NCBI GenBank assembly: GCA_963920635.1
Contig: OY987303.1
Location: 43,213,223 to 43,277,222, forward strand
Origin: Pseudeuparius sepicola
Taxonomy: Eukaryota; Arthropoda; Insecta; Coleoptera; Anthribidae
Length of the DNA: 64,000 bases
Direction of reading: 5' to 3'
The number at the start of each line of letters is the position of its first letter. Within the stretch, counting starts at the first letter, position 1. The position numbers were made by a program, and so were the translations under genes. The notes beneath the pieces were generated by a model. The model was not told where the DNA came from. It searched no databases and saw nothing but the letters and a program-made list of their open reading frames with translations. This document shows, piece after piece, positions 52,585-63,595 of this stretch.

Positions 52585-53725
52585 TTTCACCATATTCATA
52601 GATGCTAGCGGCTCAGGCTGGGGGGCAATATGTCAAAACAAAATAGGAAAAGGGTTCTGGAACCCTACACCCTACAGAACTTAATTATCACATCAATTTT
52701 TTAGAACTTCTAGCAGCCTTCAGGTGATTTCAATCCTTGTAAAAACTGCGAGAATTGTAGCATATTATTGGAAATAGATAATGGTTACGTTTAAGACTCC
52801 CAATCTTAAAAAGCGCTTTAATTGCAGCGCTTTCTACTTTCGTTTGCTGGCGCTAGCATTTCGTTAAACGGCTATTTTATGACAGTAAAGCTAGCGCCCG
52901 AAATATCGAGATGTAAAAATAAATTAAGCTCAAACACAGCATCAAAAAAGTAAATCACGAAATCGAAATTTTACAATGGCTTTTACCACACCGAAATAAC
53001 ATAAACAAAGTCAATAAAGGGAACTGACAGAACAAAGTAAGGTTAGAACAAACCCCTTATAGCAATCACAGGCGCAAGCATCAAACCGCTTGCAAGCGAT
53101 TGCAATCGCTTTGTCGTCTTAAACGCACCCAATGTCACTGCAGTCACCTATATAAACCGAATGGGGGGTATAAAATTCCAAAATTGAAACGAGATAACGC
53201 AACAAATATGAAAGTGGTGCGAAAAGCATAAAATCATGATTTTTGCATCATACATAAACACCAAAGAAAACATACTAGCAGACAAAGAATCTCGTCAGAA
53301 AAAGATTGAAACGGAGTAATCTCTACATCCCACTGTTTTTAATAAAATCAAAACAATTTTGGCATTCCACAAATCGATCTGTTTGCTTCATATGCAAATA
53401 AAAAATGCGAAACCTTTATTTGTTGGCATCCCGACCCAGAGTCCAGGGGTGTTGATGCCTTCACATTTACCTGGTCTAAAATGTACCTTTACGCTTTTCC
53501 GCCTTTTTCCTATCTAGAGTAATTAAAAAAAAAAATAAAAAAACTGACAAGGCAGAAGGCATTGTCGTATTCCCAATTTGGAAATCAAAACCCCGGTATC
53601 CAATAATAGAACAACTCATGCTCTCAAAACCGATCGTATTCCCCCCACACCGCTTATTGCTGTTACCTCCTTTCAGGAAACCACACCCCATGTGACAAAA
53701 CTTTACCCGGGGAGCCGCAGTATTA
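52585..53725 (+). pseudogene. RNase H and C-terminal block of DIRS-B
   Basis: TIFIDASGSGWGAICQN, then after a MITE, YINRMGGIKFQN, KWCEKHKIMIFASYI and ILADKESR. Next come QIDLFASYANKKCETF and GVDAFTFTWSKMYLYAFPPF, which parallel DIRS-A (TIFADASLTGWGAYC, CINRMGSVKFDN, EIDLFATFKNTKCKN, VDAFTVSWTDLWFYAFPPF). Frame changes and stops are frequent. Confidence 0.8.
52789..53124. mobile_element. MITE inside DIRS-B, 336 bp
   Basis: The ends GTTTAAGACTCCCAATC and the inverse CAATCGCTTTGTCGTCTTAAAC share GTTTAAGAC, and both ends carry AGCGC/GCGCT and TTGCAAT words. It splits RNase H remnants that match DIRS-A on both sides, which confirms an insertion. Confidence 0.6.
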
Positions 53726-53829
53726 TCCGCCAAGCATACCTAAAAAGGGGAGTTTCCAGAGAATGCCATCGATGTATTACCATCATCCTTAGCTGACAGT
53801 AACTTAAAACAGTACAATGTAACTTATGA

Positions 53830-54625
53830 AAAATTGTGGCCGTACTGTAAAAGTACCGATGTTTTTACAGCCACACCAATTAAAATAATCGATTTTCAAA
53901 GTAAGGAATTGGCCCAGGGTGGGAACTACAATGGCCTCAATCAACACAAGTTTGCTCTAAATATTCTCCTGCAAACCACCGATCATCCAACGATAGCTAG
54001 ATTCATGAACGGAGTTTAGAATGAGGCCAGTGTTCCCCAGATACAATGAAATCTGGGATCCCAGCCCAGTCTTAACATGCTTTGAAGCCCTCGCACCAAG
54101 TGACTCCCTATACAAGCTTATTGTTTTGCTAGCTCTCATCTCCAGCCACAAAGTTCAAATACTGACAAAATTAGATTAAACAATATCACTTATTTTGAAG
54201 ATCGATTGGAAATATATATTACCGATATCATAAAAACCTCAAAACCTGGAAAATGCGAACCTAAAATAATAATACCTTATTTTCACGAGAAACCAAATTC
54301 ATGTTTAGCATCACTGTTAAAATATTACATAACCGTAACTAAAGTGCCCCATGATCAGTTATTACTCACCATTAAAAAAACACATACCTAACCCAGCTAC
54401 GGCACAAACCGTCTCAAAATGGATCAAAAAAGGCCTTACAATAGCTGGTGTAGATTTAAATCGCATAGTACCCGCCATGCTTCCACCTCGGCAGCTTTCA
54501 AAAGAGACCTAACTATTGAAAATATTAAACGTACAGTGGAATGGACTGAAAATCAAATACGTTTATAAAATTCTATAATAGACCCATAATTACAAACTCA
54601 CAGTTCGCAAACATTGTAATAAATA
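53830..54625 (+). pseudogene. Tyrosine recombinase remnant of DIRS-B
   Basis: KLWPYCKSTDVFTATPIKII matches the recombinase N-terminal region. Catalytic parts survive: SSHKVQILTKLRLNNI near 54130, IIPYFHEKPNSC, LKYYITVTK, then CRFKSHSTRHASTSAAFK (HxxR) near 54465 and NKFYNRPI-like sequence near 54570. Multiple stops and frame changes are present. Confidence 0.78.
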
Positions 54626-54972
54626 ACTTAGAAAATGCCGAGTGGCGAAATACTTAAAATTACAACCACAGAAATAACAGTATTATACCTATATACTACT
54701 TTATTAAAAATATACAATACACATTACCAAATATTTAGTTACGTAAGAATTTATAAAATACGGTCTACAAATAGTGATAAATTATCTTGTGAATTTCGTT
54801 CCAGTGATTCACATGTAGATCACATACATGGTGTTCTACATTGTATTGGGTAAGCTGTGTTTATATAATAAACAATTTCGTTGCGAATACGTGACGAGTT
54901 TCATTTCGCAAGTCACGCACACAAGGTCGAAGCCAAACAAACACCTCAGATCGCACCAAATCTTTCAACATC

Positions 54973-55313
54973 TACAGTGTGATCTCGAGGACGAGGCCAT
55001 CGACGTATAATTAGAGGTTAAACGACTTACCTGTAAGGAAGTTCAATCCTCAATTATACGAGATGGCCCCGTCCGAAGAGATCACCACCCGCCATTATTC
55101 ATCCCCAAAATACTGCGATCTGAGGGGCAACATAATGAATATCAGGCGAGCGCGGGGATATCGATACGGCGGGTTACCAAACACTTTTTTCTATAAACGT
55201 ACGCGACAAAAAGAGCACAGAAACATAAACTACAGTGTGATCTCTTCGGACGGGGCCATCTCGTATAATTGAGGAGTGAACTTCCTTACAGGTAAGTCGT
55301 TTAACCTCTAATT
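54973..55313 (+). repeat. Internal complementary region and 3' inverted terminus of DIRS-B
   Basis: Bases 55011-55085 are the reverse complement of 55237-55311 with one mismatch in 75. The first part (54973-55020) is related but not equal (GAGGACGAGGCCATCGACGT against GGACGGGGCCATCTCGT) and should be the complement of the lost 5' end. This is the DIRS layout seen also in element A. Confidence 0.75.
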
Positions 55314-57040
55314 TGTTTGAGTAGTTCTGGAAACAGAATACCTATTTTGTAAGTGTGAACAGTTGGAAAACTTTTTTCTAAATGAAAAGTCCACAGAAAA
55401 ATTAACACAGATAAATTTATAAGAGAAATAAATATTATAAATACCAAATAGTCAACCAACGCTGTTCCTCGATTGTTATGCAGACAAAACATTGTTAACT
55501 ACTAAACTTTAGTGAAGATTAAAAGTAATTCCGCCTGGGTCCCAGAAACAACAAAAACCGCATTTAAATCGGGATTGCTACTTATAAGTTAGGAAGTTAT
55601 AAATCTTTGTTAATAGGTGGCGGAGAGCTGAAGCATTATTGAGGCTGTAAACGGCAGTTACAAAACCGCCGCGAGGAGGTTGTAAAGACATCAAACTCCA
55701 GTTTGTGACTCCCGCTCCCCACATCTCAGCCACCGGCGGGAAACTTAGTGCAGGGTATTTTGATGGCAAAAGGGAAGAAGTCTGTGAAGCTTATTTGTTT
55801 TTATAAGAGCTTTTGACTCTCGCTGCTCGGTGCGCCAGCACCGACTTAAAATCGCAATAATTAAAGTCAATATGACCATTCGGGTAGTAGATCACATAAA
55901 TTGAATTGAGCGATCATTAAAAATTTTAATATGCTTATAAAAGATTTGATGTGCTTTCAGAACCTCTTAATTTAAATATAGACAAATTTCACGCATGTTT
56001 ATAGACTGTAGCGTATCCTGAACTATTTTGATCAAGGCGTAATTTTAAGACATAATTTTAAGGAGGAATTACTGAAACAATGTAAGAATTTTATTTTTAT
56101 AGGCTATCCCTTTAGTGACTTGTATAAAAGAGGCATAACGTAAGCTTCAGACATTACCATGTGATCGTGGTCTTGTTCCGTTTGGCATTAAGGTAAATTG
56201 TTAAGAATGATTTCCCTACCTCTGTTTTCAAATTTTGAAATACAGCGTGTACCCTAAGGAATTTGACAACAACGCCAAACTGACGCGTTTGCATATATGT
56301 ATGCAAAATAAGAATTTTCCATGTTTAAAAAAAACTGTGATCGTCAGAACACCGCACCGCAGCCAATCATTCGAATACTAAAACACTTTACGTGAAAATA
56401 TGCTAGCCAACGAGAACCATGAATTCAATTGGAACATTAATACAATGTTTTTTTAGTTTTAATGGTAATTTTATGTCACAACATAATGTCCCAAATAAAA
56501 ATTTAAAAAATTTCGAAGCTAAGTAGAACAACGCCAAAGTAAAGCTGTAATGGAATTCAGGTATTATTGAAGTAATTAAATGCTCTCTTAGATCCCTCAA
56601 AATTACTCTAATGAAATTTCTGTTGTGCCCGCCTCAACGCCAAATATTTGTCGAAATTAATATTGCCGCGGCAGACGAGAAACAAGTAAGAATGACTTGA
56701 AAACAACAATGATTAAATAATTAATGAAATTCTTCGAAGTAGCATAAATTTTTAATTTACGGCATCTCGGCGAGCTCTCCTTTCTTAAACAATAATAACC
56801 AAGAGGCGAAAAGGGTCACAAACCCTATTATCATATCACAATATGGTTAGTATTTGTGTAACTAAACCAAAATATTGGTTTCAGAAGAAATGTTGGAGGT
56901 ACCTCTCCAACATAAGTTTGGAATACGGAAGTTGACGATTTTCCAAAGTTGGCATTGCCTGTTTCCTTTTGTGGTATTTTTTTCTTAATTCACAAAATAT
57001 AACGTTTTTCCGAAAATTACGTCATAAAGTATAAAGTATA
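55314..57040. other. No gene recognised
   Basis: A GC-richer patch (55655-55745, CCGCCGCGAGGAGGTTG...CACCGGCGGGAAAC) may be an old repeat fragment. Nothing else is supported. Confidence 0.4.
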
Positions 57041-57224
57041 CAGGGTGGCCCACCACGAACTGCATCGATCTATATGTGGAAAACTAAAAGTAGGAAAATT
57101 CTGAAAATTTGGCACCTCACCAATGCCGATGGGTGCTGCTCAACTAAAATATTTTGGTGAATGTGGCACTTCCGGTTAAACCGGAAGTCGATATCAACTT
57201 TCTTATTTCAAATGGAACACCCTG
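57041..57224. mobile_element. Candidate short TA-flanked element, 184 bp
   Basis: CAGGGTGGCCCACCACG at the left and GGAACACCCTG at the right, each flanked by TA. Only the first seven bases (CAGGGTG) are shared by the ends, so this could also be two unrelated ends. Confidence 0.4.
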
Positions 57225-57452
57225 TATATTACTGCATTTTTGGATTCTAGGCATCATTTTGGAACAAAAACATGCAACATGTCCTATGTCCAAATCCAAC
57301 CGTTTTTGAGATATTTGCATTTTTCCGAAAAAAATTACAGGTGCAGACCTAAAGTCAATTAGCAAATTATTCGAGGAAACCGCGAAATTTCAAAACGAAT
57401 TTTTGGCATCGTGTGACCTAGTGATCTCTGCTGAGAAATAAATCCGTTTTTA

Positions 57453-58242
57453 TACAGGGTGTTCACAAAATATGAATAAAAATTACATTCAAAATGTGCT
57501 TAAATCTCGAAATTTTCAAATGGAAACCCCCATTTTTTTTTAATGCGATCTTATTCACCACTAAAAATGATGACAACTTTGTGTAAGGTTTCCTATACCT
57601 AAATGCAGTAATTTTAGATTAATTTACGAAAAACCCACTTTTCGCCCATAAAATGCGGGGTTATTGCTTAACGCTTGGAAAATCATATTAGCCGTGGACG
57701 TTGAAAAGTCAATCGCGGCTGAGGAAATGTCACTTGGTTTATAAATTATTGTCAGCAATTACAATATTATCCAAAAAGGTTCCGTCTCTTTGGAAACATG
57801 TTAAAATAAACTCACAAAAATCTACCCGTTTCATGAAATCATTATCTTTCAGTTCTTGAACCAAAGAAAAGGAGTATGGGTGAAATTTGTGTTTATGTAG
57901 TATTCTTTGTATTGAGGTTCTTGATATACCAGATTCCAGTGAACATTGTCTGACAGAATTTTCGGGAAAAGCGGCAAAATATCCCAAAACAACCACTTCA
58001 AAATTACCGTCGTCCCCGATAGGCTTATTTTTAAGTGATATTTCTCTGACACATCCATATTGTTTAAAATTTTGTATTATTTTTTTAACTGTGTTTGGCA
58101 ATGGTTTTGTTTTTTTGTGGATAGCCCCAAATGTATTATCGCACTTTCTTGGTATTACTTTGTTGCATTCTCTGTAGATAATAAACAAATTTAAATAATC
58201 TTCGTTCGTGTAATTTAAGCGCGCCGGCATTATTGTTGACAA
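57453..58242 (-). mobile_element. Truncated mariner-type transposon
   Basis: A TA plus CAGGGTGTTCACAAAATATG at 57453-57474 looks like the left terminal repeat. The transposase on the minus strand starts at 58242 and stops at 57739 after the first catalytic position. The opposite terminal repeat was not found. Confidence 0.55.
57739..58242 (-). pseudogene. Mariner-type transposase, N-terminal half
   Basis: 167 codons. The N-terminal helix-turn-helix (LNYTNEDYLNLFIIYRECNK, then TVKKIIQNFKQYGCV) and the second one (FPENSVRQCSLESGISRTSIQRIL) match the DNA-binding half of insect mariner-type transposases. HPYSFSLVQELKDNDFMKRVDFCEFIL leads to the catalytic domain. The frame ends DNIVIADNNL and stop, at the first aspartate block, where the family usually has SDE. 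Two thirds of the catalytic domain are therefore missing. Confidence 0.78.
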
Positions 58243-58501
58243 TAAGCTACAGAAAGGGAAATTTTCTTTAAAAAAAGTGGATAAAGTAAAATAATCATGG
58301 TAGGCCTAGACTTTTGAAATTTTGCAAACCATTCAGTTTTTTATTCCAAACAAGTTTCCTTTTTGCATAATTAATATAAAAAGTGTATAAAACAATAATT
58401 CCCGTTTTTTAATAAGGCCAATAGTTAATAACGCAAAATACGTAGGTAATTCCTACTAAAAAATATACGCTGAAGTAGGTACCTTCTCAATGTTTATTAT
58501 A
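58243..58501. other. Flank with sequence shared with the 18.9-kb MITE
   Basis: TAGGCCTAGACTTTTGAAATTTTGCAAACC at about 58302 resembles TAGGCCTAGACTTTCGAAATTTCGCAAACC at about 19105 in the loop of the 18867-19381 element. No gene seen. Confidence 0.45.
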
Positions 58502-59563
58502 CAGGGTGAGTCAGAATGTATAGTAAATAATTAAAGGGGTGTTCGGCAGGTGGATTTAAGCGGGTCTTTCGTATACAATTTCTCGCTTTGGTCTTCCCTT
58601 GCCAAGTTATTCGTGTCTACAGGGTGACCCAAAAGTATTTTTTTATTTATATCTCAATAACGGCGCTACTTAAAAATTTGAAATTTGGTATGTGTTATCT
58701 ACCTACTGAAAGACGCCTTGGGGTAGTTTATTCAATTACACAGTGCCCTAAAAAAGAGTAAAAACTAACAACCCCTATTAATTTGTTTGCTCAAACTTTT
58801 TTGAGTTTATCTTTTTGGTCTTGCAGTGCCCCGAAACACCTGCTAACTTCAACATTCGAAACAAAAAATTTTTACCTACCACTTTCAGAGGTTACACATC
58901 GACTGTACCATTTAAACTGAGAAAGAAATTCCTAGGAACAAAACTTATTAGCTTTCAAAATGGAAAGGATTGAATTTAACAAAATTTGAACACCCTATTA
59001 CAAGAAAACCAATGCTGTTTTGACCAATGTCCAATTGGTATTTTTTCCTTATTTTGAATGTACAGTCGATCTGTAACGTTTGAAAGCGGTAGGTAAAAAT
59101 TTTATGTTTCGAATGTTGAAGTTAACAGGTGTTTTGGGGCACGTTTTGCCAATTTCAAAGCAAACGGTTGATTTTATCGTTATGAAACAAGAGTACACTT
59201 TTGTTTCAGAACGAAAAGATACACTGAAATTATGGACCTGCAAGATCAAAAAGATAGCCTCAAAAAAGTTTGAGCAAAAAAATTAATAGAAGTTGTTAGT
59301 TTTTACCCTTTTTTAGGACACTGTGTAAATGAATAAACTACCATAAGGCGTCTTCCAGTAGGTAGATAACACATACCAAATTTCAAATTTTTAAGTAGCG
59401 CCGTTATTGAGATGTAAATAAAAAATATTTTTGGGTCACCCTGTAGACCCGAGTAACTTGGCAAGGAAAGTCCAAATTAAAAAATTTTTTATGAAAGGCC
59501 CCCCTTAAAACCACCTGCCGAACACCCCTTTAAAATATTTACTATACATTCTGACTCACCCTT
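58502..59563. mobile_element. Long fold-back element, about 1.06 kb with arms over 400 bp
   Basis: The ends CAGGGTGAGTCAGAATGTAT and the inverse ATACATTCTGACTCACCCTT are flanked by TA. The arms keep long matching blocks (TGCCGAACACCCCTTTAA, GTAGGTAGATAACACATACC, TAGCGCCGTTATTGAGATGTAA) with moderate divergence. The 66- and 68-codon open stretches within are artefacts of the arms. Confidence 0.85.
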
Positions 59564-59689
59564 TATAATAATAAATAGTAAATAGACCTACGTTAAAACT
59601 TCGGTAAAAAACTTTAGTTAAAAACTCAAAACTCACCTTTGTTTTGAATCTTTGAAGTAGCTAATGCAGGTATGGATACGGAGTTATTG

Positions 59690-60545
59690 TTTTTAATTTT
59701 TAACCGACTTCAAAAAGCAGGAGGTTATCAATTCGGTTGTATTTTTATTTTTTTTTATGTTTGTTACCTCAGAACTCCGTCATTTATAAACCGATTTGGA
59801 CAATTCTTTTTTTATTTGAAAGGGTATACCTACATAATGGCCCCATTTAATTTTGAAGAACAAATTACACCCCTAAGGGTGGACAAATAGGGGATGAAAT
59901 TTCATATTAAACCGATTTCAACGATTCTTTTTTTATTAGAAGGGGTATACCTCAGAGGTGGCCCCATTTAAATTTGAAGAAAAAATTACACCCCTAAGGG
60001 TGGAAAATAGGGGATCAAATATCATATTGGATCATTGAATTTTAATTGGGTTTATTCAAAGAGAAGTTAGTATAAATAATTAGGTAGAACACAGGGTACA
60101 ACATCAGACAGGTGGCTAGGCTATTGTTTCTGTTGTCATGCCATTTTAACCTGAAATTTATTAATCTGTCATTTCACTTTGACGTGACATGATCTTTGAG
60201 AAAGGAGGAAGATATATTCTCCGAAAGTTCAGGAAACAAATTTGTTGAAGATATTTTTCGAGTTACAAGTTCAAAGTTTAGTTTATTTACTGTTAAGAAT
60301 TTATTAATTTTCCAGGCAACTTGAAAAAGTTGTCTTTTAACCAGTTTGGTGGCGAAAAACCCAATTAAAATTCGATGAATCTGTTTACGCCACAAATAAA
60401 TTTTAGAAAATATCATATCGGACCGATTTGGATGATTCTTTATTGGAAAGGGATTACCTTAGGTGTGGTCCCATTTAAATTTAAAGAAAAAATTCCACCC
60501 CTAAGGGTAGATAAATAGGGGATGAAATTTCATATTGGACCGATT
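59690..60545. repeat. Tandem repeat, about 120-bp ACCGATTT...CACCCCTAAGGGTGG units
   Basis: Three units (about 59791-59911, 59912-60030, 60421-60545) share ACCGATTT, GGTGGCCCCATTTAAATTTG and ACACCCCTAAGGGTGG. The leading TTTAACCGACTTCAAAAA word (59699) is common in insect repeats. A 390-base block at 60031-60420 interrupts the array. It carries inverted GAATTTTAATTGGGTTT (60036 and 60357) and resembles an insertion. Confidence 0.65.
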
Positions 60546-60554
60546 TCGATGGCT

Positions 60555-60801
60555 AGAGCCGCTTTCGGTTGCTACATTTGGAGCGCTCCAGAATAACTCC
60601 GGAGCATTTCGCACGCACTTTTAAGCGTTCGAGTGCTTTTGAGTTTGACGCTCCCGAGCTGCTTAGATTTCAGAATTTATTATATCAGTTCATTTTCCGG
60701 TTTATTTTGACGCGTTCCAGTCAACTTCCATCAACCTCAGTGGAGTTTCATACTCTGAGAGCATGCTTGGAGCATTACGCACCGAACCCGAAAGCGGCTC
60801 T
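60555..60801. mobile_element. MITE with AGAGCCGCTTTCGG termini, 247 bp
   Basis: AGAGCCGCTTTCGGTT at the left mirrors CCGAAAGCGGCTCT at the right. GGAGCGCTCC and GGAGCATT words recur inside each arm. A 90-codon open stretch through it (60569-60838) is probably chance. Confidence 0.6.
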
Positions 60802-60970
60802 GCATATCTCACTGGCACTTAGCACACTGTCAAAATAAATCTCTCGAACGTCAATAACTCGTCGTAATCAGCTGTTTTTGTTTTGTGTTCACGTCATATT
60901 TTATCTATGGTTAGCGTCAACATTAGCTGGATTGCAGTTTTTTCTCGAATTTATTGCATTATTTTGAACT

Positions 60971-61098
60971 ATGGACGAGGATTTTGTTAAAGCCTATTCT
61001 GACAATCTGCCCTTCGTAGATTTTGATATGGTATGCACCTTTTTGAACTCGAATACCAATACTGTTCAAGCTGAAATCAAGCATGGGAAAACCAAAAG
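60971..61098 (+). pseudogene. N-terminal exon of a YqaJ-type gene
   Basis: MDEDFVKAYSDNLPFVDFDM, then VCTFLNSNTNTVQAEIKHGK, ending AAAAG/GTGTGT. The pattern (short acidic start, LPxVD, then AEIxxxKTxR) is that of the first exon of YqaJ proteins from ISL2EU transposons. No later YqaJ exon was found before the convergent gene, so the gene is truncated. Confidence 0.55.
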
Positions 61099-62179
61099 GT
61101 GTGTTTATAAAGAGGCGTATTATTTATATAATAAATACCTATAAGGTATAACAAGTACCTATACCTCGTACCTACGAACACTTTTTAGTTTTCATAACGA
61201 AAACAATAAAAAATAATAATCGACAAGAAGAGGTTAAATAAATCAGAAATTCAAAACACAGAAACCGCTGATTGAGCGGGATGTCGACTGGGCCAGGTCT
61301 GACTTATATTTGACAGTGTACAGCGTTGCCAATGCCTCTACCTCTAGGAATTTCATACCTGAGTTGTTTAAATAATATTTATGACATTTAATTTAAATAG
61401 TAATTCTATCCACCATTATGGAGATTATCTTGTATAATACAAGGGTTAATAATAAAAACTAATTTAAATATTCTTGGGATATATTAAAATCCTATTAAAT
61501 TGTAAATAAATTCATCATTTGGTAGACAATATATTTTAATAGCCCGCCGTAAAGGGTCCAGCTGACGTCAGCTTTACCCCAATATTTGAATTTGAATTTA
61601 AACTTTTGGCTTATTTAAGGAAAAAACAGCCAAGTAGGGGTTATTTCTCGACTTGAAAATAATTTTCTATTGGATCATAATAAAAAAATTAAAAAAAAAT
61701 TACTTTTATAGTCCATTGTGGTCGAATGCTATCCCAGTTCCATCGACTCTAACCACTTGACGATAGTAATTTTCACCCACAATAATTTGGTTTTCTCAAG
61801 ATTGGATATCTCTAAGCCCGCAAAACATTCTTACCACCTCTTGTTCGACCGGTCGCGCTTTTTCCCAACTGTAAAATTCAAAACCTGGGAAATTGTGGCC
61901 GAATGCTACCCCAGTTTTATCATCCCTAGCCACTTGGTGATAGTAATTGTCACCCACAATAATTCGGTTTTCTCAAGATTGTGAAAATTCTTAGTACAGA
62001 AAATTCTTAGTACTTGCAGGAGAGTTGTCCTGGAAAATGTCTTCTGAAAATTAAAAAACCCAAGTCGCGGGAAATTTTGGAAAATTTAAAAAGTTGCGGG
62101 CGGTTGGTCACATTTTTACCCATTTATAGGCCCATAAGGATTAACATGGGAAAAGTGGCCTAGGACCGACATAGCTTAC
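61099..62179. other. No gene; direct copies of an 80-bp segment
   Basis: GTGGTCGAATGCTATCCCAG at about 61709 and GTGGCCGAATGCTACCCCAG at about 61895 start similar segments, each followed by CACTTGxxGATAGTAATT and CACCCACAATAATTxGGTTTTCTCAAGATTG, so a roughly 185-base tandem duplication is present. Confidence 0.5.
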
Positions 62180-63074
62180 CTACTCATGTGGTGTTGAACT
62201 CAACAGATATTTGGCGGTATTACATTTTTTATACTCGGACCATGTAAAACTTTGTTTCACGGGATTTGAAGGCTTTTCTATTTCTATCTCTAAGCAATCA
62301 AGCTTTACTAAAATATAAAGAAAAGTTGTTTTCGGTCTGCGTTCCTCCAAATTTTTTCTCTTAATGGCCTGTATATCCTCGTCGCTTGATGAGCTTATAA
62401 ATGGTGATTCTATTACATTGTCAATCAGAAATATCAGATGCATTAAGATTTGAGGCAGTTGAACATGGGGATATCTCAACATTCCGTCGACTGGTAGCTG
62501 TTCTTGATGTACTTGGCATAACTATATTCGCACTTTGAGTTGCTAGTTTTGGCATTTTTGCGGGTGGACCTACGGTATCGGGAACTATAATTTTGCGCTC
62601 AAGATTCTTGTGTAGTACCACATTCTCCTTTAATTTAAGGGTATTGCCAGGAATCATGATATATGCCATCCAGTTTACTGTATCGTTCTGGACCTGAAAG
62701 TAAATAGGTAATTAGCTGTTTTTATCGTTTGCATATGCATATTGCAGATGTTTCGTCTAGCATAAAATTAAACGTTATGGGCCATGCACTTAATATACTA
62801 AAATACCTCTTTATAACTAAAAATCTATTGTATATTATTATGTTTTGTGCTAAAAAAGGAAATGTGAACTGATTTTGTAGCCGCATACTAAAAACAAAAA
62901 CATTTCACACAGTCACTTACATCAAAGTGGTCTTCACAGCAGTAGTAATAATTATGTCCTTTGGCTATCTTCTCCAACCCTAAAGCTGCTGCCCAAGCAT
63001 TCCTTCTTTCGAGAGACTTTGGAACAGCAAATATTTTCTTGGTGGATTGTAGATTACGACAACTGGGACAACTA
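62180..63074 (-). pseudogene. THAP-DDE_Tnp_4 transposase with internal deletion
   Basis: Exon a (63074-62921) reads SCPSCRNLQSTKKIFAVPKS, then ERRNAWAAALGLE and YYCCEDHFD, a THAP-like finger with C-x2-C and C-x2-H, ending at GAT/GTAAGT. Exon b (from 62693) reads VQNDTVNWMAYIMIPG, LKENVVLHKNLERK and a Ser-rich linker to a stop near 62421. In another frame ISSSSDEDIQAIKRKNLEE leads to LDCLEIEIEKPSNPVKQSF and TWSEYKKCNTAKYL, a piece of the DDE_Tnp_4 catalytic domain, stopping at 62180. The rest of the catalytic domain is absent. Confidence 0.72.
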
Positions 63075-63301
63075 CTGCAAGTAAGTTTTAACTCAAAAAA
63101 GGGAAAAACATCGGGATTTTGGATAAATATTAAAATAATTTATAAGAACAACAATTATTTTATAAAGAAATTATTATTTCAACTATCATAATATTGACAA
63201 AAGTCAAAAGTTAAAACAATCATCAATAATTATTTTCATTCCTTGGAAACCGGAGTTACGCGGTTGTCGCTACAATACTAGCCCCTAGCGGAGACCGGAG
63301 G
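63075..63301. other. No gene recognised
   Basis: Short AT-rich spacer between the THAP relic and the Gag fragment. Confidence 0.35.
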
Positions 63302-63595
63302 TCAGGGAAGACAGAATCTCACTCGACGGTTTTGAGGTGGGTTTTTGATAACATCTTCCATTTCTTGGGCATAGCGTTCGTCAAGATGCGATATTATACG
63401 TGTATTTAGTAGCCTCCTGCGTGATGCCGAATAGGGAGAAATGGGCCTCGGCCTGTGCGAGTCAGCCCAGAATGGGGGCAGTTTCCTGACCACACGATGG
63501 ACAGCGCCTTCCAATGGTCCAGTCTGCGTAGCGTTCTGTTGTTGAAGGAGTACCTGCTCCTGTAATCTATCGAACCTTTGTTCAAAATCCTCCAT
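63302..63595 (-). pseudogene. Retrotransposon Gag fragment with internal deletion
   Basis: From the ATG at 63595: MEDFEQRFDRLQEQVLLQQQ is a coiled-coil start, RKLPPFWADSHRPR matches the LPPFWxxxPxLWF block of arthropod Ty3/gypsy Gags, and IISHLDERYAQEMEDVIKNP matches a later capsid block (HLDxxYAxEVxDIIxxPP). The sequence between the blocks is missing. A longer open stretch to 63796 upstream has no Gag features. Confidence 0.6.

Larger units (their letters stand above)
52235..55313 (+). mobile_element. DIRS-type element B, decayed, 5' terminus missing
   Basis: Plus-strand gag, RNase H and tyrosine recombinase remnants end in an internal complementary region and an inverted terminal repeat. 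The internal region contains the complement of a 5' end (CATCGACGTATAATTAGAGG) that is not found in the window, so the left end is lost. Divergent protein remnants and different termini make it another family than DIRS-A. A 336-bp MITE is inserted. Confidence 0.8.
60850..63074. mobile_element. ISL2EU/IS4EU-type transposon relic 2 (YqaJ exon and THAP-DDE fragments, convergent)
   Basis: A YqaJ N-terminal exon on the plus strand faces a THAP-DDE relic on the minus strand, the same convergent layout as relic 1. The centre of both genes is missing. Ends were not identified, so the limits are approximate. Confidence 0.6.

Noticed and set aside
60569..60838. 89-codon plus-strand gene
   Set aside because: It lies almost wholly within an inverted-repeat element and has no recognisable domain.
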